From: Paenibacillus sp. HW567
Lineage (GTDB): Bacteria; Bacillota; Bacilli; Paenibacillales; Paenibacillaceae
Direction: 5' to 3'
Length of the DNA stretch: 48,580 nt
Assembly: GCF_000374185.1 (NCBI RefSeq)
Contig: NZ_KB910518.1
Span: 6,074,359-6,122,938 of the forward strand
Shown here piece by piece: positions 23,205-31,065 of this stretch. The position numbers were made by a program, and so were the translations under genes. The notes under the pieces are model-generated. The model did not search any database. It was given only the letters and a program-made list of their open reading frames with translations, and was not told where the DNA came from. Each line of letters starts with the position of its first letter. Position 1 is the first letter of the stretch.

Positions 23205-25277
23205 ATGCCGCGCGATTCTGTTAAATCTCCACAACCCAAACGCCGCCTCCGCCGGCTGTTCCGGCTGCTTGCTGCTATGGTACTGCTTGCTGTGCTGGGG
23301 GCAGGGGCGCTGCTCGGCTACTTATACCAGAAAGACCTTCCCCCAATCGCCGATGCCATCCGCTCCAAGCTGCTCGATTCCAGAGGGAACGTACTGACCA
23401 CCTTCACCACGGACGGACGCAGCCGCACTCCCGTAACCCTCAAGCAAATTTCACCGCTGCTCATACAAGCTACACTTGCAGTAGAGGACCGGAAATTCTA
23501 CGAACATTCAGGCTTCGATTTGAAGGGCATGGGCCGGGCCGTACTAGCCAATCTGGAGGCGGGAGACCGCACCCAGGGGGCCAGCACCTTAACCCAGCAG
23601 CTTGCGCGCAATCTGTATCTGACCCATGAGAAGACATGGACGCGCAAGGCCAAGGAAGCTCTCTATACGATGCAGCTTGAGATGAAATACAGCAAGGACG
23701 ACATTCTGAATATGTATTTAAATGAAATTTATTACGGTCACGGAGCCTATGGCATAGAAGCCGCCTCTCAAATGTATTTTGGCAAAACGGCTGCCGATTT
23801 GGATCTGGCCGAGAGCGCCATGCTTGCCGGAATCCCCAAGGGGCCGACCTATTATTCCCCTTACACCCATATGGACAATGCCAAGAAACGGCAGAAGATC
23901 ATTCTGTCGGCAATGACGGAAATAGGCGATATTACGCCGGCACAGTCGAACGCTGCCCTGCAAGAGAACCTGAGCTTCAAACCCCAGGGGGAAAAGAACG
24001 CCACCGTTACCGCACCCTATTTCCGCGATTATGTGCGCAGTCTGGTTATTGATTCCCTGCACATCAGCGCGGATGAGCTGGACCAGGGCGGACTGAGCGT
24101 GTATACAACTCTGGACCCCGATATGCAGCAGGCAGCCGAGGATGCCGTCAACAAAGGGATGGACCCTGGCAGTGAGCTGGAGACCGCTCTCGTCTCGATA
24201 GATCCCCGCACAGGCTATATCAAAGCTATGGTGGGGGGTAAAAACTACCGCAACAACCAGTTCAACCATGCGCTGGCCACCACGCGCCAGCCGGGGTCGT
24301 CCTTCAAGCCCATTATGTACTTGACGGCGCTGTCCTCCAAGAGCATGACCGGATTGTCCGTCTTCAACAGCCAGCCGACGCTGTTCCATTATGATAATGA
24401 CCGCAAAACCTATCAGCCCCGGAATTTCGGCGACAAGTATCTCGGAGAGATTAATATGCGGCAGGCGATTGCCGCCTCCGACAACATTTATGCCGTGAAC
24501 ACGATTATGAAAATAGGTGCGGACAAGGTCGCCGAGATGGCAGCCAAGATGGGGATCGGCAGCCCGCTGCAGCGTGTGCCCTCCCTGGCCTTAGGCACCT
24601 CCCCGGTCAGTCCGCTGGAGATGGCCTCAGCCTTCGCCGTCATTGGCGGCAGCGGCATGAAACAGCCGGTTACAGCCATCCTGAAAATTACCGATGCCAA
24701 GGGACGGCTTCTATATGAAGCCCCTGAGACGCAAGGGGAGAAGGTTGTAGAACCGGCGGCGGCCTATGTGCTGACCCGGCTGATGGAAGGGGTCTTCGAG
24801 AGCGGCGGAACGGGCAACCGTGTAGCTTCAATTATCAAACGGCCGGTGGCCGGCAAGACCGGCACTACCGATACCGATGGCTGGATGGTCGGGTTCACTC
24901 CTGAGCTGTCAACAGCCGTCTGGGTCGGCTATGACAAGGGCCGGGATATCGCCACGGCGGATGGACGCCGCGCTGCGCCCATCTTCGCCCAGTTCACGGA
25001 GAAAGCGCTGGAGAACGTTCCGCCAAAAATTTTCCCGATTCCTGATGATGTTATTAGCGTCTATATCAACCCGGAGTCCGGGAAGCTGGCAACCGCGGCT
25101 TGTCCTGACAAAGAACTGGAAACCTTTATTAGCGGAACAGAGCCTACCGAATATTGCGACCAGCACGGTGCGGGCAGCCCTGCCCAACCTGCCAAGGAAG
25201 GCACTGGCGGCGAACCCGCTGCCTCCAAGGAGAACCGTTCTCTGTGGAGCGAGATCAAGCGCTGGTGGCTGAACTGA
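23205..25277 (+). CDS. pbpG: Class A penicillin-binding protein (glycosyltransferase/transpeptidase)
   Basis: This bifunctional peptidoglycan synthase is anchored by one N-terminal membrane helix (about residues 19-41). The GT51 domain has the catalytic E94 in VEDRKFYEHSGFD, then GASTLTQQLARN and the KDDILNMYLNEIYYG segment. The transpeptidase domain has S365-x-x-K (SSFK), SDN (425-427) and KTGT (551-554). The last 60 residues are a low-complexity tail with two cysteines. The start at 23205 follows AAAGGGAG; upstream ATGs at 23166 and 23172 have no ribosome binding site. The neighbour ywhD suggests the B. subtilis pbpG (ywhE) orthologue, the sporulation-linked PBP2d; the symbol is therefore tentative. 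Confidence 0.93.
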   Translation: MPRDSVKSPQPKRRLRRLFRLLAAMVLLAVLGAGALLGYLYQKDLPPIADAIRSKLLDSRGNVLTTFTTDGRSRTPVTLKQISPLLIQATLAVEDRKFYEHSGFDLKGMGRAVLANLEAGDRTQGASTLTQQLARNLYLTHEKTWTRKAKEALYTMQLEMKYSKDDILNMYLNEIYYGHGAYGIEAASQMYFGKTAADLDLAESAMLAGIPKGPTYYSPYTHMDNAKKRQKIILSAMTEIGDITPAQSNAALQENLSFKPQGEKNATVTAPYFRDYVRSLVIDSLHISADELDQGGLSVYTTLDPDMQQAAEDAVNKGMDPGSELETALVSIDPRTGYIKAMVGGKNYRNNQFNHALATTRQPGSSFKPIMYLTALSSKSMTGLSVFNSQPTLFHYDNDRKTYQPRNFGDKYLGEINMRQAIAASDNIYAVNTIMKIGADKVAEMAAKMGIGSPLQRVPSLALGTSPVSPLEMASAFAVIGGSGMKQPVTAILKITDAKGRLLYEAPETQGEKVVEPAAAYVLTRLMEGVFESGGTGNRVASIIKRPVAGKTGTTDTDGWMVGFTPELSTAVWVGYDKGRDIATADGRRAAPIFAQFTEKALENVPPKIFPIPDDVISVYINPESGKLATAACPDKELETFISGTEPTEYCDQHGAGSPAQPAKEGTGGEPAASKENRSLWSEIKRWWLN

Positions 25278-25431
25278 TCCCGGTTGCTCTGCTGGCCTCC
25301 TTGCGCTGCTATGAATAATGAGGACACAATCAGGTGCCGTTTCAGACACAGAGGTGTCATCCGGGCTGACATAAAAGGGCCTCCGCTGTTTCGGAGGCCC
25401 TATATTGGGTAAAGACAAGAGAACCCTAATT

Positions 25432-25471
25432 AACCTCTCCATTCGGACTTCCTGAACGGAGAGGTTTTAAA
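25432..25471 (+). terminator. Terminator of the PBP gene
   Basis: AACCTCTCC (25432-25440) pairs with GGAGAGGTT (25458-25466) and is followed by TTAAATT. It is the better plus-strand terminator of the two hairpins here. Confidence 0.7.
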
Positions 25472-25549
25472 TTACGTCATGTTTTTCCTTTTTTGACAAA
25501 AAAACTCAATATTTGAATGCGCTTACCCGTTCTCTTGACTTACAATTAC

Positions 25550-25558
25550 TGCTATAAT
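25550..25558 (+). promoter_or_regulatory. Extended -10 promoter of the AbrB-type regulator
   Basis: TGCTATAAT is a perfect extended -10. The nearby TTGACT lies 12 nt upstream, too close to act as its -35. The leader to the ATG would be about 40 nt. Confidence 0.6.
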
Positions 25559-25604
25559 CATAGATATCCACAAAAAATATAAAGATGTAAATGAGGGACA
25601 TGGG

Positions 25605-26069
25605 ATGAAGGATACAGGCATGATCCGGAGTTTAGACAGTCTTGGTAGAATTGTGGTTCCCGTAGAAATCCGCATGACACGAAATATCGACATTGGGGAT
25701 CCTATCGAATTTTTTATTTTGGATGACGAAATTATTGTGCTCAGAAAGTACACCTCAACCGAATGTACGTTTTGCAGAAGCCTTGATCACGTGACCTACT
25801 ATAAGGAGCAGTTCATCTGTAACAACTGTCTGAAGGAGCTTGGCAACCCGGATCGTACTAACGAAGAGATCACGCAGCCGCTGATTGCCGCAGAAGACCG
25901 TCCCGAACCCGGCCGTGGAGGCCGGCGGACAAAGACAGAAGAAATGAGCCAACGTCTGGAGAAGGCCATCGAGGAGCATCCCTACGCCAACCAGAAGGAG
26001 CTCGCCGAGGTTCTTGGCATCAGCCAGGCCCGGGTTAGCCAGCTAAAACGCAAACTCAGCAGATCCTAG
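25605..26069 (+). CDS. AbrB-type regulator with zinc ribbon and C-terminal HTH
   Basis: Residues 1-50 are a SpoVT/AbrB swapped-hairpin DNA-binding domain (GMIRSLDSLGRIVVPVEIR at 5-23, then D40-D41 and IIVLRKY at 43-49), like B. subtilis AbrB, Abh and SpoVT. Unlike those, it continues with two CxxC pairs (C54, C57 and C72, C75) that could bind zinc. A Pro/Arg/Gly-rich linker (about 95-112) and a second DNA-binding unit follow: an HTH at about 129-150 (QKELAEVLGISQARVSQLKR). The total is 154 residues against about 95 for AbrB. GAGGGA lies 7 nt before the ATG. The gene stands alone with its own promoter and terminator. Likely a transition-state or stress regulator; targets are unknown. Confidence 0.85.
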   Translation: MKDTGMIRSLDSLGRIVVPVEIRMTRNIDIGDPIEFFILDDEIIVLRKYTSTECTFCRSLDHVTYYKEQFICNNCLKELGNPDRTNEEITQPLIAAEDRPEPGRGGRRTKTEEMSQRLEKAIEEHPYANQKELAEVLGISQARVSQLKRKLSRS

Positions 26070-26099
26070 ACAGGTCAGGCACACTGTTACCTTCATACC

Positions 26100-26147
26100 A
26101 AACGGCCAGTCCCTCCAGCTTGCAGGAGAACTTGGCCGTTTTTAAAT
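26100..26147 (+). terminator. Terminator of the AbrB-type regulator
   Basis: AACGGCCA (26101-26108) pairs with TGGCCGTT (26133-26140), followed by TTTAAATT. Confidence 0.85.
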
Positions 26148-26168
26148 TCATAGTGTGAAATTCATTCC

Positions 26169-26672
26169 TTAAGACAAAGCCGCCTTCAGTTCTTCTGACG
26201 AGCCGTTCCACCAATCTTCATTGTGAGCGATCAGCAGCGACTTCAGCGCAGCTTTCTCTGCGGTTCCCAGTCCCTCCAGAATGATTCTCCGCTTCAGGGC
26301 TGAATCCAGCTTATTCACATGATCCGCAAGAATTTTCCAGCCGCGCCGGGCCTCAGTGTCAATCCACATTTCGCAGGCGGTAATTCCTCCATAGGATTGT
26401 CCTTCCGGTGTACGGTCCACCGCTACCCATACAACCCAGACCTGTCTGCCATCCGGAACATCCTCCCGGTTCGCACTGAACTTAATTCCTTTCTCTACCT
26501 TGCTCTTGGCATGCATGGCACCGATATCAATAACAGCTTCACCACCGTCAATAATAACCGGCGAAACATTATTCAAGTCAATGGAGCCTGCGCCGAAGCC
26601 TTTATGCTTGCTCTTGGCATTCACGATATTTAGAGCTATCGGCTTCTTGCCCTCCGGTTGGTTGTTATCCAC
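26169..26672 (-). CDS. ywhD: YwhD family protein
   Basis: The 167-residue protein contains the stretch SIDLNNVSPVIIDGGEAVID, then IGAMHAKSKVEKGIKF, which I recognise as YwhD-family. Function is not established; no membrane segment or signal is present. In B. subtilis ywhD lies next to pbpG, and here it lies 2 genes away from a class A PBP, which supports the call. The likely start is GTG at 26672, about 9 nt after AGGGAAGGA. The open frame extends to 26822, but that would run over the promoter region shared with the divergent metallopeptidase gene. Confidence 0.75.
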   Translation of the reverse strand: MDNNQPEGKKPIALNIVNAKSKHKGFGAGSIDLNNVSPVIIDGGEAVIDIGAMHAKSKVEKGIKFSANREDVPDGRQVWVVWVAVDRTPEGQSYGGITACEMWIDTEARRGWKILADHVNKLDSALKRRIILEGLGTAEKAALKSLLIAHNEDWWNGSSEELKAALS

Positions 26673-26825
26673 AAGTGCACTTCCTTCCCTTTCACTAATA
26701 GAACGTGAATTTGAGAATGTCAGGCTCAAACTCAAGTTCATCTTATATAATTTAATTTTAGCTAATAATGCGGCGAATGCAAACATATACATCCCGTAGA
26801 TGCTTGTCACGGGAGGAATCACAGT

Positions 26826-28829
26826 ATGAAGCCACTGTCATTAAGGTACACCCTCATCTTCGCAGCCCTGGCCGCCCTCATCCTGCTGGGCAGCGCAATC
26901 TGGGCTCTCTCAGGGCACAGCCCTGCCGTATCAGCCGCTGTTCCAAAAGAGGCCAAGTCCCCCGCAGCCGCACAGACCAAAACGCTACAGCCCATTCTCC
27001 CCGAAAGTAAGCCGCTCCCTGTCTCGGAGGCCTTAAGCGAGCGGATAGCAGAGTATCATATCGAGGCGCAGCTTATTCCGGACTCGGGGCTGCTGCAGGC
27101 GTCTGAGACGATAACCTGGACCCACCCCGGTCAAAAACCGGTACAAGACCTTTACTTTCACTTGTACCCCAATGCCTTCGCATCTAAAGATACCACGTTC
27201 ATGAAGGAGTCCGGAGGGAAGCTTCGCGGAGATGCCATGCCCGCAAACGGCTATGGCAGTATGACCTTAACCGACCTGCGGACCTCAGAGGGCATCTCGC
27301 TCATGCAGCGGCTGCAATATGTTCAGCCGGATGACGGCAATGTGGATGACAAAACGCTGGTAAAAGTACACCTCCCGCAGCCGGTTAACGGCGGAGAAAG
27401 TGTCACACTCAAGCTGAAATTTGACGTCCGGTTGCCCAAAATATTCGCCCGCATGGGGGTATCCGGCAATTTTGTAATGGCAGGGCAATGGTTCCCCAAA
27501 ATCAGCGTGTACGAGCCTGCCGGTACCCGCGGCGTGAAGCAGGAGGGCTGGAATTTGCATCAATATCACGGCACCTCTGAGTTCTACAGCGACTTTGGCA
27601 TTTATAATGTAACTCTGTCCGTTCCCTCCAACTATACGGTTGCCGCAACAGGCTTTCCGGTAAAAAACCCCAGGCTGAAGCAGGATCGGAAGATCTACCA
27701 GTTCTACGCCGACGATGTCCATGATTTCGCTTGGGCAGCCTCCCCCGACTTTGTGGTCTCAGAAGAAGCCTTCTCCACCGCTGAGGTGCCTGGTGTAAGG
27801 ATCAAGCTCTATCTGGACCCGTTGCACAAAGACCTGAAGGAGCGTTATTTCCAGGCCGCCAAGGCTGCTCTGAGCACCTTCAGTAAATGGTATGGCCCTT
27901 ATCCTTACTCGACGCTCAGCATCGTTGTTCCTCCCAGAGGGGGGAATGGGGCCGGAGGGATGGAATACCCCACGCTTATCACCGCTGCCGCTGCAGGTGA
28001 CGATGACCCGGGCACCCAGCTTGAACGTACGGTTATCCATGAAATCGGGCATCAGTTCTTTTACGGTATGGTAGCGAACAATGAATTTGAGGAAGCCTGG
28101 CTGGACGAGAGCTTCACCTCTTATGCGGAAGACCGGCTGATGGAGCAAGAATACGGAGTAATCTCGAATCTTCCGCTGCAGACCAGCCTGGTGACCTCGC
28201 CCCAGCCGCTTAATCTGGAGACCTGGAAATATGCCGGAGATGATTCCTACACCCGCAACGTGTATATCCGGGGCAAGCTGGTGCTGAAGGATATGGAGAA
28301 GCAGGTGGGCACCAAAACCATGGACAGCATTCTGTCCGCCTACGCGCGTAAATACCGTTTCCATCATCCTTCCACCGCCGATTTTCAGAAAATTGTAGAA
28401 AAGGTGACCAAAAAATCATGGCAAGCCTACTTCGATCAATATATTTACAGCGGCGGTGCGCCTGACTTTGCCGTAGATAACATCACAATTGCCATGAAAA
28501 AAACAGGAACAGAACCCCCTCGCTATGAGTCTTCGGTGGAAGTCAGCAACAAAGGCAGCCATTATGGGGAGGTTCCCATAAAGTTCATGTTCTCGGACGG
28601 ATACACCGTTCAAAAATATTGGAGCGGGGAAGCCAAGAACACTACAATTCAGCTATCCTACAAAGCACCGCTTATCTCGGCAGAGACTGATCCGGCACAT
28701 TCCATTCTGCTTGAGAGCAAGCATCTTAATAACTTTAGACTGTCGGAGCTGCGGCCAGCTACACTCTCACGTTGGACGCTTAGCATAACTAATCTGCTTG
28801 AAAACCTGCTCGGAACTCTTGTCTGGTGA
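26826..28829 (+). CDS. M1-type (gluzincin) metallopeptidase, membrane-anchored
   Basis: The 667-residue protein has an N-terminal signal anchor (about 8-28), a beta-rich N-domain, and a catalytic domain with HEIGH (H405, E406, H409). The third zinc ligand is E428 in WLDES, the HExxH-x18-E pattern of family M1. The exopeptidase GxMEN motif is represented by GGMEY (378-382), so E380 could bind a substrate N-terminus. It probably acts outside the membrane as an aminopeptidase-like enzyme; substrate unknown. The ATG is 9 nt after GGGAGGA. A membrane protein gene starts 11 nt after its stop. Confidence 0.9.
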   Translation: MKPLSLRYTLIFAALAALILLGSAIWALSGHSPAVSAAVPKEAKSPAAAQTKTLQPILPESKPLPVSEALSERIAEYHIEAQLIPDSGLLQASETITWTHPGQKPVQDLYFHLYPNAFASKDTTFMKESGGKLRGDAMPANGYGSMTLTDLRTSEGISLMQRLQYVQPDDGNVDDKTLVKVHLPQPVNGGESVTLKLKFDVRLPKIFARMGVSGNFVMAGQWFPKISVYEPAGTRGVKQEGWNLHQYHGTSEFYSDFGIYNVTLSVPSNYTVAATGFPVKNPRLKQDRKIYQFYADDVHDFAWAASPDFVVSEEAFSTAEVPGVRIKLYLDPLHKDLKERYFQAAKAALSTFSKWYGPYPYSTLSIVVPPRGGNGAGGMEYPTLITAAAAGDDDPGTQLERTVIHEIGHQFFYGMVANNEFEEAWLDESFTSYAEDRLMEQEYGVISNLPLQTSLVTSPQPLNLETWKYAGDDSYTRNVYIRGKLVLKDMEKQVGTKTMDSILSAYARKYRFHHPSTADFQKIVEKVTKKSWQAYFDQYIYSGGAPDFAVDNITIAMKKTGTEPPRYESSVEVSNKGSHYGEVPIKFMFSDGYTVQKYWSGEAKNTTIQLSYKAPLISAETDPAHSILLESKHLNNFRLSELRPATLSRWTLSITNLLENLLGTLVW

Positions 28830-28840
28830 GGTGAAGGATA

Positions 28841-29671
28841 GTGAAGAGAGCGATAACCCGCGGCTGGCACAGCATGAAGGAGCAATTTTATATTCTGATT
28901 CTGTTATTTATCTACCGGCTGTTCTGGAGCTATTTCATGTACAAGTTCATCAAGGATGCTGTCATCTCGGTGCTGCTGCGTTATCCCGATCAAAATGCGG
29001 GCGGCAGCGCAATAGGCAGACTCCTGTATTATATCGAGGGACAGCTTGCTCTGGGCAACGATCCTGATGTGCGGCGCTGGCTGTGGATGCTTCTCCTGCT
29101 TAGCGCAGTGCGGCTGCTGGTATCACCCTTTATCCGCGCGGGACTGCTGCATGAGCTGCACCAGGAACGCAAAGGGGAGCGTGGACTGTTCTTTTTCCCG
29201 GGTATGAGAAGGTACGGGCTCCCGGTCCTGCTGTTCAGCGTGGCGGAATGGGTGCTTTCGGTCCTGCCTCTGTACTGGCTGCTCCCCAGAATGTACGGCC
29301 TTCTGCTAAATGGCATCCTTGATTATCAAATGCTGTTCAAGCTCGTTCCCTATATTCTTGCCTGGCTGATTTATCTTTTCTTTATTCGCAAGCTGCTGCT
29401 GTACATGTTGTTCGGTTATACCGCCGGTACAGGCATCTTGTCCTCACTGCTGGTTTGCCTGAGAGTACTGCTGCCATCCGTAGGCGTATCCGTGGTGATG
29501 GGTGCGGGAGGACTGGCGGTGCTGTTAATTTGCGGATTGTCAGCGATATTCAGCCCCGGACTGCCTGCATTTTTGCTTAAGCAGCTCTCCCCCCTCCCAA
29601 CCATTCTGTTCAAAATGTGGGGGACCGCCGCTCAATATCATCTCTGGTGCAGTAAAACATTTCCACAATAA
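28841..29671 (+). CDS. Polytopic membrane protein, partner of the metallopeptidase gene
   Basis: The 276-residue hydrophobic protein has about six membrane segments (near residues 15-35, 80-95, 125-145, 165-185, 190-215 and 220-245). I do not recognise the family. The start is GTG, with AGGTGA and GAAGGA just upstream. It begins 11 nt after the metallopeptidase stop, so the two form one operon that ends at the terminator at 29698. A role in placing or protecting the peptidase in the membrane is a guess from context only. Confidence 0.75.
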   Translation: MKRAITRGWHSMKEQFYILILLFIYRLFWSYFMYKFIKDAVISVLLRYPDQNAGGSAIGRLLYYIEGQLALGNDPDVRRWLWMLLLLSAVRLLVSPFIRAGLLHELHQERKGERGLFFFPGMRRYGLPVLLFSVAEWVLSVLPLYWLLPRMYGLLLNGILDYQMLFKLVPYILAWLIYLFFIRKLLLYMLFGYTAGTGILSSLLVCLRVLLPSVGVSVVMGAGGLAVLLICGLSAIFSPGLPAFLLKQLSPLPTILFKMWGTAAQYHLWCSKTFPQ

Positions 29672-29697
29672 TTACACCGCCGGACCGGCATAATAAC

Positions 29698-29738
29698 AAG
29701 AGTCACCGCTTCTTCAGGGAGAGCGTGACTCTTTTCTT
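29698..29738 (+). terminator. Terminator of the metallopeptidase operon
   Basis: AAGAGTCAC (29698-29706) pairs with GTGACTCTT (29725-29733), followed by TTCTT. Confidence 0.85.
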
Positions 29739-29881
29739 GTGTATCTATGCGTTCAGAAAATATTACCTATTTGCAAATTGGTATTCCCTCTGGTAAAATG
29801 ATGCCTGTACCACTAGTAACAATTTTGTAATCTTTGCAGAAATGTTTGTCACATCTGATTTTGACTTCACAGCATTTCAGA

Positions 29882-29911
29882 TTGTCGATTTGTCACTGTT
29901 CGGTGCATAAT
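29882..29911 (+). promoter_or_regulatory. Candidate promoter of the first c-di-AMP switch
   Basis: TTGTCG (29882-29887), an 18-nt spacer and CATAAT (29906-29911) place the start just before the riboswitch. I see no gene in the preceding AT-rich stretch, 29740-29880. Confidence 0.5.
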
Positions 29912-29917
29912 ACGCCA

Positions 29918-30037
29918 AATTCCCTGCACCGGGAAGTGGGGGAACCATTTTTTTGGGTGAATTGATCTCGCTTTAGAGGGGTCATAGGGGAACCTTCTAC
30001 CGAATCCTTAAGCTAACCTCGCCGGCCTTGGAAGGAG
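29918..30037 (+). promoter_or_regulatory. c-di-AMP riboswitch (ydaO/yuaA type), copy 1
   Basis: The leader carries the conserved blocks of this class in order: a GGGAA...GGGGGAACC start, TTGGGTGAATTGATC, GAGGGGTCATAGGGGAACC, ACCGAATCC, AAGCTAACCTCG and a GGAAGG end. The class senses cyclic di-AMP and commonly sits before cell-wall hydrolase genes, where it turns expression off when c-di-AMP is high. The last block runs straight into the ribosome binding site, GAAGGAG (30031-30037), so control is probably at translation. No terminator lies between switch and gene. Confidence 0.9.
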
Positions 30038-30044
30038 TACATCT

Positions 30045-30527
30045 TTGAAAAGTCACAATTTTAAGAAAAAATGCACCGCAGCAGTACTAGGACTGGCAAT
30101 GGTATTCACACTGGGAGCTGGCAGCGCTTTCGCCGATTCCAAAATGGACAATGTGATCACAAAAACACTGGGAACTACATATAAAACCGGAGGCACCAGC
30201 ACTGCCGGCTTCGATTGTTCCGGATTCACCTCTTATGTGTTCAAAAGCATTGGTCTTACGTTGCCCCGCACATCGAAAGCGCAGTTTAAGGTCGGAACTG
30301 CCGTCTCCCGCGACAATTTGCGTTCGGGCGACTTGGTGTTCTTCAACACTTTGGGCAGTGGGATTTCCCATGTCGGGATTTATGTCGGCAACGGAAAATT
30401 CGCACAGTCCTCCAGTTCACGCGGTGTGACCATAACTTCGATGAGCCAAGCCTACTGGGCCAACCGCTATGTTGGCGCCAAACGCGTGATGAGCACAACA
30501 TCTTATCAGGCTGTCGCTTACGATTGA
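30045..30527 (+). CDS. Secreted NlpC/P60 cell-wall hydrolase, copy 1
   Basis: The 160-residue protein has a signal peptide ending near GSAFA (residues 26-30) and a minimal NlpC/P60 domain. The nucleophile is C58 (FDCSGF) and the base is H109 (SHVGIYVG). The third position, 12 residues later, is Q121 (KFAQSS) where copy 2 has histidine. The family cuts the D-Glu to diamino-acid bond in peptidoglycan stem peptides. There is no separate wall-binding domain. The start is TTG, 7 nt after GAAGGAG. It is under the c-di-AMP riboswitch directly upstream and has its own terminator. Confidence 0.93.
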   Translation: MKSHNFKKKCTAAVLGLAMVFTLGAGSAFADSKMDNVITKTLGTTYKTGGTSTAGFDCSGFTSYVFKSIGLTLPRTSKAQFKVGTAVSRDNLRSGDLVFFNTLGSGISHVGIYVGNGKFAQSSSSRGVTITSMSQAYWANRYVGAKRVMSTTSYQAVAYD

Positions 30528-30578
30528 ATACCCCCGCTGGCAATTACAACCTCTAACAACTAAATGTAACTTATACGA

Positions 30579-30623
30579 ACCCGGAAGCTGATTATTGCCG
30601 TAATCAGGCTTTCGGGTTTTTCC
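30579..30623 (+). terminator. Terminator of NlpC/P60 copy 1
   Basis: AACCCGGAAGCTGATTA pairs with TAATCAGGCTTTCGGGTT (one mismatch-bulge) and is followed by TTTCCCTTTT. The AT-rich stretch from 30624 to 30930 holds no gene; it should carry the promoter of copy 2, which I could not place surely. Confidence 0.9.
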
Positions 30624-30930
30624 CTTTTATCTTTCCTTATTATTCCTTTTACACGTATCCAGGGTCCTTGAATCACCTTTTTGCTATGTATGTTAATAAA
30701 TCTAGCGTAAATCTAACTTAATATGTTATTGTAAGCCCTTTATAATTAATTAAACTCATAAAAATCGCAAAAAATATGCGAGAATATGTTATTAGTGATT
30801 GCCAACTGCTTCCGTCTTTGCTACAATTATCGCAGTGAGTTGATAGTAACATTTTTGTAATTATTCAAAACAGTTTACAAAAGTTTTGTCATGTATAGAT
30901 CCGTAAGCTAATCCTAATCAACAGTCGTGC

Positions 30931-31056
30931 CGAGTTCCCTAATCATTGGGGGAACGGGGGAACCGATTTTGGGTGAATTGACCTCCTATTCACAGAGGGG
31001 TCATAGGGGACCTTCAACCGAACCCTTAAGCTAACCTCGTAGGCATTTGGAAGGGG
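30931..31056 (+). promoter_or_regulatory. c-di-AMP riboswitch (ydaO/yuaA type), copy 2
   Basis: It has the same ordered blocks as copy 1: GGGGGAACC, TTGGGTGAATTGACC, GAGGGGTCATAGGGG, ACCGAACCC, AAGCTAACCTCGTAGGC and TTGGAAGG. The core is almost identical to copy 1, while the P-loop arms differ in sequence. Again the final block merges with the ribosome binding site, AAGGGG (31051-31056), 9 nt before the TTG start, and no terminator intervenes. Confidence 0.9.
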
Positions 31057-31065
31057 TATTTACTT

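Larger units (their letters stand above)
25278..25604. other. Intergenic region between the PBP and the AbrB-type regulator
   Basis: No gene is seen in 327 nt. It holds a perfect 9-bp hairpin AGGGCCTCC/GGAGGCCCT (25376-25401) whose T run is only on the minus strand, a plus-strand terminator at 25432-25471, and the promoter of the next gene. Confidence 0.6.

Noticed and set aside
25376..25401. Plus-strand terminator directly after the PBP gene
   Set aside because: The perfect stem has its T run only on the minus strand, where no gene precedes it; the hairpin at 25432 is the better plus-strand terminator.
29740..29780. CodY-like box after the metallopeptidase terminator
   Set aside because: Only the central TTTTCTGAA agrees with the CodY consensus; the outer bases do not.
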